Assembly (NCBI GenBank): GCA_022711465.1 | Contig: JAKLEZ010000016.1 | Location: forward strand, 62,001-126,000 | Direction of reading: 5' to 3' | From: Planctomycetota bacterium | GTDB taxonomy: Bacteria; Planctomycetota; Phycisphaerae; UBA1845; PWPN01 | DNA length: 64,000 bases | In this document: one piece after another, positions 17,725 through 27,400 of the stretch | Layout of the letters: every line of letters starts with the position of its first letter | Position numbering within the stretch: position 1 is the first letter of the stretch | The notes under the pieces: generated by a model | Databases searched by the model: none | Seen by the model: only the letters and a program-made list of their open reading frames with translations | What the model was told of the DNA's origin: nothing | Translations under genes and position numbers: made by a program

Positions 17725-19028
17725 GCGACCCGGTCCTCGGGCTCTGTGCCATTGGCATCATGGTCGTGGCCATGCTTGTGTCGCGCATGCCGGCCGCGTT
17801 CGTCATGGCCATCATCGGCTTTGTGGGGATCGCCGTGGTTCGTTCCCCCGAAGCGGCCATGGGCATTCTCCGCACCGAAGTCTGGACTTCCTTCTCCAAG
17901 CAGGAGTTCACGGTCATTCCGATGTTCATCCTGGTCGGGGAGTTCATCTTCTATGCCGGCTACAACGACCGGCTGTTCCACGCCACCTACACCTGGGCGG
18001 GCCATCGGCGTGGCGGGCTGGCCATCGCGACCATGCTGGCCTGTGCCGGGTTCTCCGCGATCTGCGGCTCCAACACCGCCACCGCCGCCACGATGAGCGC
18101 GGTGGCGATCCCATCGATGAAGCGCTACAACTACCACGCGATTCTCCGCGCCGGCGCGGTGGCGGCCGGGTCGACCCTCGGCGTCATGATCCCGCCGAGC
18201 ATCGTGCTGGTGGTCTACGGGCTCTACACCGGCCAGTCGATCGGCAAGCTTTTTGTCGGCACCTTGATTCCCGGTGGCCTGCTCACCGTGTTCCTGGCCC
18301 TGACCGTCGTGGTGATCTGCCGTCGTCATCCCGACTGGGGTCCCGAAGGTCCCAACGCCACCTGGGGCGAGCGTCTGCGGTGCATTCCCGACGTGCTCGA
18401 CATTCTCGTCCTGTTCCTGGTCATCATGTCCGCTCTGCTGTCGGGCTTCGTGACTGCGACCGAAGCGGCGGCGGTCGGCTGCACGCTGGGCCTGCTGTTC
18501 TGCCTGTTGCGCCGCCGTCTGAGCTGGCACGCTTTCACCATGGCGGTCTATGACACGCTGCGCATCTCCTGTCTGGTGTTCATGATTCTGGTTGGGGCGA
18601 CGCTGTTCGGGCGATTCATGAACGTCACCGGGCTTCCCGACGCCGTCGCCCAGTGGATCGGCGGTCTGGCGTGGCCGTCCTGGGCGGTTCTGCTGACGAT
18701 GCTCTTGTGCTACCTGGTCGGCGGCTGCTTCATGGATGCCTTGGCGTTCCTGCTGATTTCGTTGCCGATCTTCTCGCCGCTAGTGGCCAAGATGGGCTAC
18801 GACCCGGTCTGGTTTGGCGAGGTCATCTGCCTGGTGACGACCCTGGGCGCGATCACCCCGCCGGTCGGCATCTCCTGCTTCGTGGTGGCGGGCATGTCCA
18901 AGGAGGTGCCCATGGAGCAGGTGTTCAAAGGGGCGATGTACTACCTTCCGGCGTACATCATCACCTTCCTCCTGATGCTGCTTTCCCCGTACTGGACCGT
19001 CCTGGCCTTGTCCAACCTGGCGCGATGA
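17721..19028 (+). CDS. dctM: TRAP transporter large permease subunit DctM
   Basis: 435 residues with about 12 hydrophobic segments, the transport channel of the TRAP system. Family motifs: FTVIPMFILVGEF, AGFSAICGSNTATAATMSAVAIPSM (the SGSxxA-type region), GVMIPPSIVLVVYG and GAITPPVGISCFVV near the end. It completes a DctP-DctQ-DctM set transcribed in order with the GH172- and NamZ-type genes. No terminator is visible just downstream. Confidence 0.95.
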   Translation: MSDPVLGLCAIGIMVVAMLVSRMPAAFVMAIIGFVGIAVVRSPEAAMGILRTEVWTSFSKQEFTVIPMFILVGEFIFYAGYNDRLFHATYTWAGHRRGGLAIATMLACAGFSAICGSNTATAATMSAVAIPSMKRYNYHAILRAGAVAAGSTLGVMIPPSIVLVVYGLYTGQSIGKLFVGTLIPGGLLTVFLALTVVVICRRHPDWGPEGPNATWGERLRCIPDVLDILVLFLVIMSALLSGFVTATEAAAVGCTLGLLFCLLRRRLSWHAFTMAVYDTLRISCLVFMILVGATLFGRFMNVTGLPDAVAQWIGGLAWPSWAVLLTMLLCYLVGGCFMDALAFLLISLPIFSPLVAKMGYDPVWFGEVICLVTTLGAITPPVGISCFVVAGMSKEVPMEQVFKGAMYYLPAYIITFLLMLLSPYWTVLALSNLAR

Positions 19029-19637
19029 TCAGACATCTCAGGCGTTCGCGGCTGGTCAGCGTTCATCCGCCGACAGAGCAACGTTGGCTATGCTGTAAAC
19101 CCGCTATGCAACCTCGCGGTCATCCCTGCACGGCGGCGCTGGGCCTGGGGGGCCCAATCGGGGACCATTTCGACTCGATGGGCCTTGCACGCCAAGTACT
19201 GGGGTGGAAGGTTTCGCGCCGAGGAGCGCGATCACTCCGTGGGCCGATTGACCGGGATCAACGCGGGGAGGTGCGGCACCCTGGTAGGCTTTTTTCTGAC
19301 TCGCCAGGGCGGCGTCATCCCAGAACCCATTGGTCAGCCGCACAGCAGGTGGATGCGGCATCGAAAGGGCGATCCGACAGGGGATCCAACGGCTCGTAAG
19401 CGACCTCGTCTGTGGATTCGGTATACCCGCGGCGTGCGACGGGGGAGGCGCGGGCTTGTTGCCCACATGAGGCCCACGGTATGGAGTCGGGATGAACGCC
19501 GAGTAGGCGCGGTGGACGCGACAAGATATACTGGACGAGTGCCGGGAGAAGTGCGCCGTGCACATCGCCAAATCTGCACGGTGAAGTCGCTGGGGTGGTT
19601 GTACGACAAATCACTTTCTCATGTAAGGAGGTCTGAG
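19029..19637. other. 609-base intergenic region upstream of the CBM/dockerin-like protein
   Basis: Open frames that cross this stretch have no protein-like composition and no start signal, so I call no gene. TATACT at 19527-19532 could be a -10 element for the gene starting at 19638, but no convincing -35 is found at the right distance. The TRAP transcript must end here; no hairpin with a U-tract was found. Confidence 0.5.
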
Positions 19638-21800
19638 ATGCAGAAGCGCGGGCGCTGGCTGGCGGGCCTTGCTCTGACCCTCGTCTGGGGATCGAGTGGC
19701 TACGCCCAAGTGATCGGGGATTGGGAAAACGGATCGATGGATGGGTGGGCGGTCTCCGGGGGCGCGCCCGCAGGCACGACCGTCGATTTCAGCACGACCG
19801 GGGCGACGCGAGGCACCTCGGCTCTCAGAGTGACGGCCGGGGCGAACAACTACCATCAGGTTCTGGCCATTTCGCTGAACAATCCAGCAGGGCTGGATGC
19901 CTTCTTCGGCAACAACCAGTTCGATGTCAACGTGACCCGGGTGGCGTCCGAATGGGTTGGGGCGACGAGTTGGTGGAACGGCCTGCACCTGATTGTGAAT
20001 GCCAGTTCGGATCTGGGGGGTGTCTGGCAGGATCTTGGCTGGTCGGGTGGGTGGAACAACGGGAACGGCACGGCCACGGTGACGGCCTCGTGGGACTACA
20101 GCGCCGTCAAGGAACTGATCGACAGGAACACCATCGCCTACCTCGATTTGGTCATCGTCACGAACTTCGACACCGCTTTCACCGCGTGGGGCTCGCACTA
20201 CCTGGACGATGCGCATTTCACGCAAGGCTGGCCCGGGATCAGCGACTGGGAGGATCGGGCAGACGGCTGGTCAAGCTGGGGCGCCACCACACCCTTCACC
20301 TACAGTGCGACCGGGGCCACACTGAACACTCGAAGCCTGAAGATGCAGAACGCGGTCGGGGGCTGGAGGAATGCGATCGCTTACAGCGTCACGGGTCATG
20401 GCCAGGTCGCGCAGTTCCTGGCCAGCGACATCTTCGCCGTCGACGTGACGCGGCTGGTTGCCGACTGGACGCCGGATCCGGCGGCGACAAGCAAGGGTGC
20501 CAGTCTGATGTTGGTCGTGAACTACGGCGACAGCCTCAGCGGCAGAGGCTGGCGAATGATCGGCGAAACGGTCTCGTGGGACGGTACGGCGGACTCGACC
20601 GTCACGGCGGCGTGGGACTATGCCTTCCTCAAGGCCGACATCCCAACCAACACCGGCTGGCTCGAACTCGTTCTTGTCACCAACACGTGGGGGTACACCG
20701 GCACGGCCACGTACTACCTGGACAACGCCCGCTTCGCACCCGGGCCGGCGGGTCGATACACGATCAACGAGTTCGACACGGCTGAGGAGGCCGCTCAGTG
20801 GCATATCAACAACGACAACTTGCCGGGGGCCACGGTGGAATGGGACCCGACGGTTGACTTCGACGGTGGGGCGTGTGGTCCGGATGGCAACCCACTCCCT
20901 GGCGGGGCCAATCCCTGCTCCGGTTCTCTCAAGGTCACCGTGCCCTGGACGCCCACCGGGGACGATGGCGTGGTGATTCAGCGTGACATGTTCCCTGAAG
21001 GCATGGACTTGACCGAGTACACCGTCTTCGAAGCCACGGCCAAGCACGATCCAAGTTCACCGGCGTACCAGTGGGGCGGGGCGGGGTGGAGCAACTGGAT
21101 CTTCCAGAGCACCGGTTGGAGCTGGGACGGGATAGCTCACGGCAACCTCAACAACACGGGGGACCGTTCGCTGAACGACTGGACGTCTTACGATACGGTC
21201 TGGAACGGCCTGCCGAATCCGGTCCCCCCGCGGGACATGGTCAGAGCCATCGTATTCCAGCTCGGCGGAGTGAGAGACGTGCAGGTCAATGGCGCCAATG
21301 GAACCACCATCTTCTGGATCGACAACATCCGCCTTGGCCGCGATCGCTCCTGCCAGGATCCGCTCCATTGCGTGTTGTGCGGCGACCTCACAGATACCGA
21401 CGGGGACGGACGCACGGACATCTGCCAGAGCGAGAATCCTGACTGCCACGGCACCATCTACTGCCCGATGGAGACCGAGTGCAGCAACGGGCTCGACGAC
21501 GACGGTGACGGCCTGATCGATTGTGCCGACTCTGACTGTGCCACCACGAGCCACAACTGCATCTACCACGACCCGTTCGCGGATATTGACGGCGACGGCG
21601 ACGTAGATCAGCTTGACTTTGGCAAGTTCCAGCTCTGTTTCACGGGGGATATGCAGGGGCCCCCGGCGATGGGCTGCGGCACGCTAGATCGGGACAACGA
21701 CGCGGACGTGGACGCCATGGACCTGGCCAAGTTCCAGGACTGCTTCAGCGGACCGATGGTCCCGGCCGACAAAGCCTGCGACGGCGTCGAGCCGCCTTGA
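19638..21800 (+). CDS. secreted multi-module carbohydrate-binding protein with dockerin-like C-terminus
   Basis: 720 residues from the ATG at 19638, fixed by AAGGAGGT seven bases upstream and a signal peptide (MQKRGRWLAGLALTLVW to GYAQ). Two tandem beta-sandwich modules of ~170 residues (about 25-195 and 196-370) share the pattern WENG/WEDR, TVTASWDYS/TVTAAWDYA and YYLDNARF. A third related module (about 372-570) ends in FWIDNIRLGRD. Next comes a Cys/Asp-rich Ca-binding segment (SNGLDDDGDGLIDC) and two EF-hand-like repeats (DIDGDGDVDQLDFGKF and DRDNDADVDAMDLAKF), like planctomycete dockerin-type domains. No catalytic domain is visible. Confidence 0.8.
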   Translation: MQKRGRWLAGLALTLVWGSSGYAQVIGDWENGSMDGWAVSGGAPAGTTVDFSTTGATRGTSALRVTAGANNYHQVLAISLNNPAGLDAFFGNNQFDVNVTRVASEWVGATSWWNGLHLIVNASSDLGGVWQDLGWSGGWNNGNGTATVTASWDYSAVKELIDRNTIAYLDLVIVTNFDTAFTAWGSHYLDDAHFTQGWPGISDWEDRADGWSSWGATTPFTYSATGATLNTRSLKMQNAVGGWRNAIAYSVTGHGQVAQFLASDIFAVDVTRLVADWTPDPAATSKGASLMLVVNYGDSLSGRGWRMIGETVSWDGTADSTVTAAWDYAFLKADIPTNTGWLELVLVTNTWGYTGTATYYLDNARFAPGPAGRYTINEFDTAEEAAQWHINNDNLPGATVEWDPTVDFDGGACGPDGNPLPGGANPCSGSLKVTVPWTPTGDDGVVIQRDMFPEGMDLTEYTVFEATAKHDPSSPAYQWGGAGWSNWIFQSTGWSWDGIAHGNLNNTGDRSLNDWTSYDTVWNGLPNPVPPRDMVRAIVFQLGGVRDVQVNGANGTTIFWIDNIRLGRDRSCQDPLHCVLCGDLTDTDGDGRTDICQSENPDCHGTIYCPMETECSNGLDDDGDGLIDCADSDCATTSHNCIYHDPFADIDGDGDVDQLDFGKFQLCFTGDMQGPPAMGCGTLDRDNDADVDAMDLAKFQDCFSGPMVPADKACDGVEPP

Positions 21801-21885
21801 GGCAGTCGTCCGGCGAAAGAGCCACGCCCGCCGAACGGGTATCAGCCCGGTGCGCGAGCGAGGAGTGTAGCCAGGCACGATTCCA

Positions 21886-21934
21886 AGCCGCCACTCGGTC
21901 GCGCATCTCGGCCGAGTGGTGGCTTTTTTTCTTT
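21886..21934 (+). terminator. Rho-independent terminator after the CBM/dockerin-like gene
   Basis: The arm AGCCGCCACTCGG (21886-21898) pairs with CCGAGTGGTGGCT (21912-21924), with one G-T wobble, around a 13-base loop. It is followed by a run of seven T (21924-21930) and then CTTT. This is the clearest intrinsic terminator in the window. Confidence 0.85.
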
Positions 21935-22084
21935 GGGGCTACCGTGCGGCTGGTGACGGTTGAGTATCGGTCGGCGCATTGCCGGACGGTGGACCATAAA
22001 CAGAGAGTTGAGTTCGGCATTTGCGGGGCTGGACTTGGTCTGCGACGGAAAGGGCAGCCTCGTTCTCCTGCAAGCGACCTCCGG

Positions 22085-25000
22085 TTATCGAACAAGGCGG
22101 ATGGCGTGTTTCGGCCCGAACGAAGCGCGGCCAACCGCTTCGATCCCGATGAGGAGATCGGTCGGATCCGTTCCGCCTGGAGGTACGACGATCGCATCGT
22201 CGACGATTGTGGAGCCCTGGTGATCCACAGAAGCGGGCAGGGGTATTCTCCGAGCGCGATCTCCCTCGCGGATCACCAACACGACGCAGCCCGGTCGCCT
22301 GACATCTTGGCCGGAACTGATCCAGCGGGCTTCCCCCAGATTCGTGAGCGTTACCCGTAGCCGCGTCGCGACATCGCTACGCAGCTTGATCGAGGCTCCG
22401 TTTTCGAGTGCGGACCATCTACCGTCGGCACCTTCCACTTCGACTGAGTCAAATGCGGCATCGAGGTATTTCGGCGGATTGTGCTCGCTGTGGGGTACGT
22501 TGCCGATCGCGTCCAGCGGACACTCGGCGGAGGTCGTGGTTGTGCCCTTGGTTCGAAGGCCCGGCGTCCGGCCGGTCTCGATCGCTTTCCAGAACTCGTC
22601 CTTGGCCGCGTCATAGATCCCGGAAACGCCGTCGGGATGCCGGTCGCGGTCGATTTCGATCCAATGGTCGACAGGTTTGGGCAAGGGGGCATTGAGCAAT
22701 GGGCCGGCCTGTTCGCGGATGACCGGGGTCACCGGGCGGTCAGAGCCATCCGGGTTGATGATACCGTAGTCGCTGGCCTCGTGGCAGCGGAAGCCGCCGG
22801 GGTACCACCAGAAGAACACGCCGTCGGTTCCGCTGGCGATGAACATGCGGTACAGGTCGCGGTAGAGCTGGGCCTGGAAGGTCATGAGGGTGGGTGACGG
22901 TGCCATGGTGCCGAGATCCCAGACGTGGACCCCGGCCTCGGCCCAGATGACCGGCCGGTTTGGTCCTGCCCAGCGGGCGTAGGCCACCTGAAACCAACCC
23001 GGCCTGACCTTCTCCCAATCGCCGATTCGGCCATAGGCTTCGGGAGCCAGGAAGTCGACGGCCGCCGCCAGGTATGGGAAGTCATAGGTGATCCGGCCGT
23101 TCCACCGGTATGTTGGGCAAGCGGCGTCGGCCATGCGGAAGCTGACCAGGTGATTCGGGTCGATCTCGCGGACCCGATGCCGGGCGTGGCCGTACTTGTG
23201 ATAGAGCAGGGTGTCGAGGAATCGCCGGTAGGCCGCGGTCATGGCCCGCCATGGTCCGTTGGTGTCGATTTGCTCCGGCGGGGGACTGGTGATCGTGCCG
23301 GCGGCATCGCGCGGCACGGGTACCTGCCAGTCCTTCTCGGCAGCATCGATACTCCCGTAGCGTTCCACGATCCACTGTTCCCAATGGCGGTCCCAGATTC
23401 TGCGTTCCTCGCGGGTACCGAAGGTCGGCTCCCAATCCAGGTCGTAGGCGAAGATTGTGTCGTTCTCCCTCAGGTGGTTGAACTCGATGATCTCCTTCAT
23501 CAGCGGCCAGCAAGGGGTGAAGTTCTTCGGTGAGCCGGGGCGCAATGACAGATTGGCTCTCAGATCGAGGTCTTCCAGCCGTCGGAGCAGGTCGAGCAGG
23601 TTCTGGTCGCGGATGGCCTGGTGGTAGACGAAGACGCTGACCGAGTTGAGTCCCAAGGCCTTGATTCGTTCAAGGTCTCGTTGGGCGATCTCGGGGTCGT
23701 AGGATCGCCTGCCGAGCCAGTTTTCGAAGTAGGCGCCGTCCTCGGTGCCGATCCCCGACGATGGCATGTAGTTGACGCCGTGGGCCCGCCAGGGTTTGCC
23801 GTCGAGCGTGAAATGGCCGTCCTTGGTGGTGACGAAGTGTTTCTCCTGCCGGGACTCGCAGGCCTGGGCCTCGGAAACGACGCGGTCGATGACTGTGCCG
23901 CCGAGCAGCAGCTCCGCGCAGACCTTGAGTCCCCTGCGTGGCCAAGCGGCTGGCTTCCAGGTTGCTTCCGCCGATGCTATCCGGTCACCGTCGAAGCGGA
24001 TGGGCCAGCTTTTCTGCCAGACTTGGCGGCCGGTGTCGTTGTCGCTCAGCGTGACGCGTGCCTCGACGGGTCCGGGCTCGCCCGTGTTCGCCTGAAAGGC
24101 TCGCACGCCGATCCGCATGGACTGGTCCGGGAAGTAGGCGAAATGATCGGTCCCACCATCGAGCAGGAGCGTGCCCCGGCTCATCCACCGGGCGACTTGG
24201 CCGATCCTCCGAATGGCCTGCGGGTGCCTGTACCAATCGTTGTCGGCGATGCCGAATGACGCCCAGAGCCCGCCCTTGTGTGGCCCGTCGGCGTGGCCGA
24301 TCAGTGTGGCGGGGGTGCCTCGCCATTGTCCGTCGGTGGTGCGGGCCTCGATGAGCGGGATCCAGCGCCAGGTTCGGTTCGAGTCGAAGCCGCCGCCGCG
24401 CGGTCGGGGGTGTGGCGAGCGAAGATGGGCGGGGAGGGTGAGGGTGGCCGGCTCGATGATGGCCTGGTCATCCCGGACGACGAGGGTGCGGACCGCGTGG
24501 CAGTCGAACAGCTTGTAGACCGGGGCGAGGGTTTCGAGGCGCGGCAGGGTGGCGGTGGTGCAGAGCTGGTCGTACTCCGGGCTGGCCATGGCGGTGCCGA
24601 ACGGCCCGATCCAGTACTCGTGCGGGCCGCTGCCGACGCTGCGGGTGTGGCTGGCGGCCAGGCCGACGAAGAGGGCGTTGGCGTTCTCAGGCTGGAACGG
24701 GCCTGTGGACCGCGCTGGGATGCTCTCCCAGTAACGGAAATCGCGAGGTGTGAGCACGTATTGTCGCCACTCCTGGGCGAGGGCGACGACTGCGATCCAG
24801 CGGGATCCGTCCTTTTCTCGCCATTCGATCGCGAGTTCGCGGGTGTTCGGTCCGCCGCGGGCGGCGAAGATCGTCAGGGTGTGCCCCGGCGGGAACGGCG
24901 CGGTGAGGTTTTCCTGTCCGTGGGTGTCCCAGTTCTCCATTTTTGAGCAGGTCACATGGAGGGCTCGTCGCCCGGCTTGGGGGCCCTCGTCGGTCGTCTT

Positions 25001-25516
25001 TGCAGTGGTGGCGCCGTCGCCGGGCCCGTGGGTGCGTATCCAGCGGGCGATGCTTGGTGGCGTGAAGTCGAAGATGACGTGTGGAGGCAGATCACCGGCA
25101 TGTGACCGCTGGTAGTCCTCGCGAGACATCCAGCGTCCCTCGGCCGGGATCAGGGCCTGTTCCCAGAGCGGGGTCTTGAGGGCGATGATGTCGCCGCCCG
25201 ATCGGGCGAAGGCCTCGATGGGTGCTGCCGCGGCATCCGGCAGCGTATTCCCATTTGCCAGGGCGAGCAGGTCGAACTTGCCGGCATTGAGGCGAGCGGG
25301 GTCGCACAACCCGGTCGCGTCCAGTTCGGCGACTTCGTACCCGGCCTGTCGAAGCTCGGTTCCGAGTGCGGTTACCACGTCGGGGTCTTCGCCGGGCAGT
25401 CCCGTGCAGGACAATGCCGCCCGGGGCTGGTGGGCCTGACTCGGCTGGAGCGGGAGGGCAAGACTGGCCATCGACACGAAGGCGACGACGGAGGCTTGGT
25501 GTGTGTGGATCCGCAT
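22085..25516 (-). CDS. large secreted glycoside hydrolase-like protein (TIM barrel, GH42/GH5-like)
   Basis: 1143 residues from the ATG at 25516, which has AAGGAG upstream and a signal peptide (VVAFVSMASLALPLQPSQAHQ). An N-terminal flavodoxin/ThuA-like segment (about 33-120, FDLLALANGNTLPD) is followed by beta-rich modules. From about 610 the sequence HFTLDGKPWRAHGVNYMP introduces a TIM barrel: AYDLDWEPTFG (near 692) and VIWAEAGVHVWD (near 857) are candidate acid/base and nucleophile Glu positions, and DGVFFWWYPGGF closes the barrel. An Ig-like C-terminal module follows. Clan A glycosidase is likely; family and substrate are not certain. Confidence 0.72.
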   Translation of the reverse strand: MRIHTHQASVVAFVSMASLALPLQPSQAHQPRAALSCTGLPGEDPDVVTALGTELRQAGYEVAELDATGLCDPARLNAGKFDLLALANGNTLPDAAAAPIEAFARSGGDIIALKTPLWEQALIPAEGRWMSREDYQRSHAGDLPPHVIFDFTPPSIARWIRTHGPGDGATTAKTTDEGPQAGRRALHVTCSKMENWDTHGQENLTAPFPPGHTLTIFAARGGPNTRELAIEWREKDGSRWIAVVALAQEWRQYVLTPRDFRYWESIPARSTGPFQPENANALFVGLAASHTRSVGSGPHEYWIGPFGTAMASPEYDQLCTTATLPRLETLAPVYKLFDCHAVRTLVVRDDQAIIEPATLTLPAHLRSPHPRPRGGGFDSNRTWRWIPLIEARTTDGQWRGTPATLIGHADGPHKGGLWASFGIADNDWYRHPQAIRRIGQVARWMSRGTLLLDGGTDHFAYFPDQSMRIGVRAFQANTGEPGPVEARVTLSDNDTGRQVWQKSWPIRFDGDRIASAEATWKPAAWPRRGLKVCAELLLGGTVIDRVVSEAQACESRQEKHFVTTKDGHFTLDGKPWRAHGVNYMPSSGIGTEDGAYFENWLGRRSYDPEIAQRDLERIKALGLNSVSVFVYHQAIRDQNLLDLLRRLEDLDLRANLSLRPGSPKNFTPCWPLMKEIIEFNHLRENDTIFAYDLDWEPTFGTREERRIWDRHWEQWIVERYGSIDAAEKDWQVPVPRDAAGTITSPPPEQIDTNGPWRAMTAAYRRFLDTLLYHKYGHARHRVREIDPNHLVSFRMADAACPTYRWNGRITYDFPYLAAAVDFLAPEAYGRIGDWEKVRPGWFQVAYARWAGPNRPVIWAEAGVHVWDLGTMAPSPTLMTFQAQLYRDLYRMFIASGTDGVFFWWYPGGFRCHEASDYGIINPDGSDRPVTPVIREQAGPLLNAPLPKPVDHWIEIDRDRHPDGVSGIYDAAKDEFWKAIETGRTPGLRTKGTTTTSAECPLDAIGNVPHSEHNPPKYLDAAFDSVEVEGADGRWSALENGASIKLRSDVATRLRVTLTNLGEARWISSGQDVRRPGCVVLVIREGDRARRIPLPASVDHQGSTIVDDAIVVPPGGTDPTDLLIGIEAVGRASFGPKHAIRLVR

Positions 25517-25656
25517 GAGGGGATGTCTCCTTGGTAGCCCCGAGACGAAGGATGTTGTAACCTGATTCGACGGCCGGGACCAGCGTTTCGCGTGGCGGCG
25601 TCGGGAGCCGCAGGAGCCGACGTTGGAGGTCCTTTCGGCGTCAGAGGAGGAACACG

Positions 25657-27327
25657 ATGCCTCGCGCGTACCTCGTTGCTTTCGTTGGGGCGGCGATGCC
25701 GGTTGTGCTTTCGTGGCCATTCCCTTGCGCGGTGGCCGAGGAGCCCTCTCCCCCGGCTGCCGGTCCGATGGCTGCGAGCGGTGATGCCTTGTGGGATCTG
25801 GCTCGGCGCCATGCTCCGAGCATCCGTTTCTCCACGCTTTTCACCGCGGAAGATGTTCGTCATCACCTGGGTGGCCCGGAGGCCGTGAACCGGGCGATGC
25901 GCTGGTGCAAGGATACCGGTGTCACCCACGTGTATCTGGAGAGCTTCCGGGGTGGCTACACGGCCCCGAAGGCGTTGCTGCTCAGCGCCAAGAAAGCGTT
26001 CGCCGACGCCGGCTTTCTGGTCAGCGGCTGCGTCACCACCGTGGGCATCGGCCGCAAGCCTTCGGACGGCTGGCTGTTTCCCTGCTTCAGCGAGCCGGCC
26101 GGCCAGGCCAAGCTGGCGGAGGTCTTCGGGTACGCCGCCGAACTGTTCGACGAGGTCATGATCGACGATTTCTTCGCCACCCAGTGCGAGTGCCCGGATT
26201 GTGTCAAGGGGCGCGGCGACAAGTCCTGGGCCGAGTATCGATGCGATCTGCTCATGGACGTCTCCCAGCGGTTTGTCCTGGAGCCGGCCCGGAAGGCCAA
26301 TCCCAAGGTGAAGCTGATCCTGAAGTATCCCCAGTGGTACGAGCAGTTTCACAAGCGTGGTTACGAGGTTGTTCGCCAGACGAGGCTCTACGACAAGATC
26401 TGGGTGGGCACCGAGACGCGTGAGCCGGACAGCAAGGAATGGGGCCGCAAGAGCCAGTATGAGGCTTACTTCATCATGCGCTGGCTGGGCGCGATTGGCG
26501 GCCCCAAGTGCGGCGGCGGATGGTTCGATCCCTACGGTACCAAGCCGGCCACCTACGTCGAGCAGGCCCGCCAGACCATCCTGGGGGGAGCGGGCGAGGC
26601 GGTCCTGTTCTGCTACGGTTCGCTGCAGAATGAGACTGGACCAGCCAACGTGAAGGCCCTGCGGCAGGAAATGCCCCGGCTGTTCCGGCTGGCGGGACTG
26701 GTGCGTGGCTTGACCCCGCGGGGGATTGCCGCCCCCAAGCCGCCCAACAGCGACGCGGAGGGTGACGAGTACGTCTATGACTACCTGGGGCTGCTCGGCT
26801 TGCCCTTGGTGCCGTCGGACGAGATTCGCGTCGATGTGCCGTGCGCGTTCCTGCCTCGGCAGGTGTTGAAGGACGAGGAGCTGCCCGAGAAGCTGAGCCG
26901 GATGATCAAGGCCCGCACGCCGCTGCTTCTGACGCAGACGCTGGCCAAGCTGCTGCCTGACTCGGTGAAAGTCGGCGGCGACTCCATCGAGCTGCTGGAG
27001 GTGCCCAAGGACCCGTGGCAACTGATGGGCCTGCCTGCAGAGCGGTTGAAGGCGATTCGCAAGCTCATGCTTGGGCCGCTGGGTGTGGAGTTCGATGCGC
27101 CCAGCCGGGTAGCCCTCTACCTCTTCGGAGATCATATCGCAGTCATCGAGAACTTCAACGATCGTGAGGTTGAAGTCTGGGTGAAGATGGCGGCTGACAG
27201 GGCCGGTCCGCAGAGGGGTCCCAGGGCATTGCTGGGAGTTCCGGCGGATGCGGCCCCGACGACCACCGGCGGTGGCTCGACCCGAGTCACGCTGGCGCCC
27301 CGTTCACTGATCGTTCTTGACTTCTGA
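25657..27327 (+). CDS. secreted TIM-barrel-like protein, possible glycosidase
   Basis: 556 residues; AGAGGAGG precedes the ATG and residues 1-31 form a signal peptide. I do not recognise a named family. The fold reads like a (beta/alpha)8 hydrolase: GVTHVYLESFRGGY, FDEVMIDDFFATQCECPDC with a C-x-C-x-x-C cluster, VKLILKYPQWYEQF, and a C-terminal beta domain (VALYLFGDHIAVIENFND, RVTLAPRSLIVLDF) typical after such barrels. It is divergent from the glycosidase-like gene at 22085-25516; the 140 bases between them must hold both promoters. A shared role in polysaccharide breakdown is inference. Confidence 0.65.
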   Translation: MPRAYLVAFVGAAMPVVLSWPFPCAVAEEPSPPAAGPMAASGDALWDLARRHAPSIRFSTLFTAEDVRHHLGGPEAVNRAMRWCKDTGVTHVYLESFRGGYTAPKALLLSAKKAFADAGFLVSGCVTTVGIGRKPSDGWLFPCFSEPAGQAKLAEVFGYAAELFDEVMIDDFFATQCECPDCVKGRGDKSWAEYRCDLLMDVSQRFVLEPARKANPKVKLILKYPQWYEQFHKRGYEVVRQTRLYDKIWVGTETREPDSKEWGRKSQYEAYFIMRWLGAIGGPKCGGGWFDPYGTKPATYVEQARQTILGGAGEAVLFCYGSLQNETGPANVKALRQEMPRLFRLAGLVRGLTPRGIAAPKPPNSDAEGDEYVYDYLGLLGLPLVPSDEIRVDVPCAFLPRQVLKDEELPEKLSRMIKARTPLLLTQTLAKLLPDSVKVGGDSIELLEVPKDPWQLMGLPAERLKAIRKLMLGPLGVEFDAPSRVALYLFGDHIAVIENFNDREVEVWVKMAADRAGPQRGPRALLGVPADAAPTTTGGGSTRVTLAPRSLIVLDF

Positions 27328-27400
27328 TGTCGAGGTGGCGACTGGGCCGGCTTGGGCATCGCCGGGCCTGGGCCGGGGTCTTGAATGATGGGTGCCTGGT

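Noticed and set aside
19185..19637. N-terminal extension of the CBM/dockerin-like protein
   Set aside because: In-frame but basic and not protein-like; the true start at 19638 has AAGGAGGT and a signal peptide.
25372..27135. 587-residue minus-strand frame
   Set aside because: Antisense to the secreted TIM-barrel-like gene at 25657-27327; no start signal.
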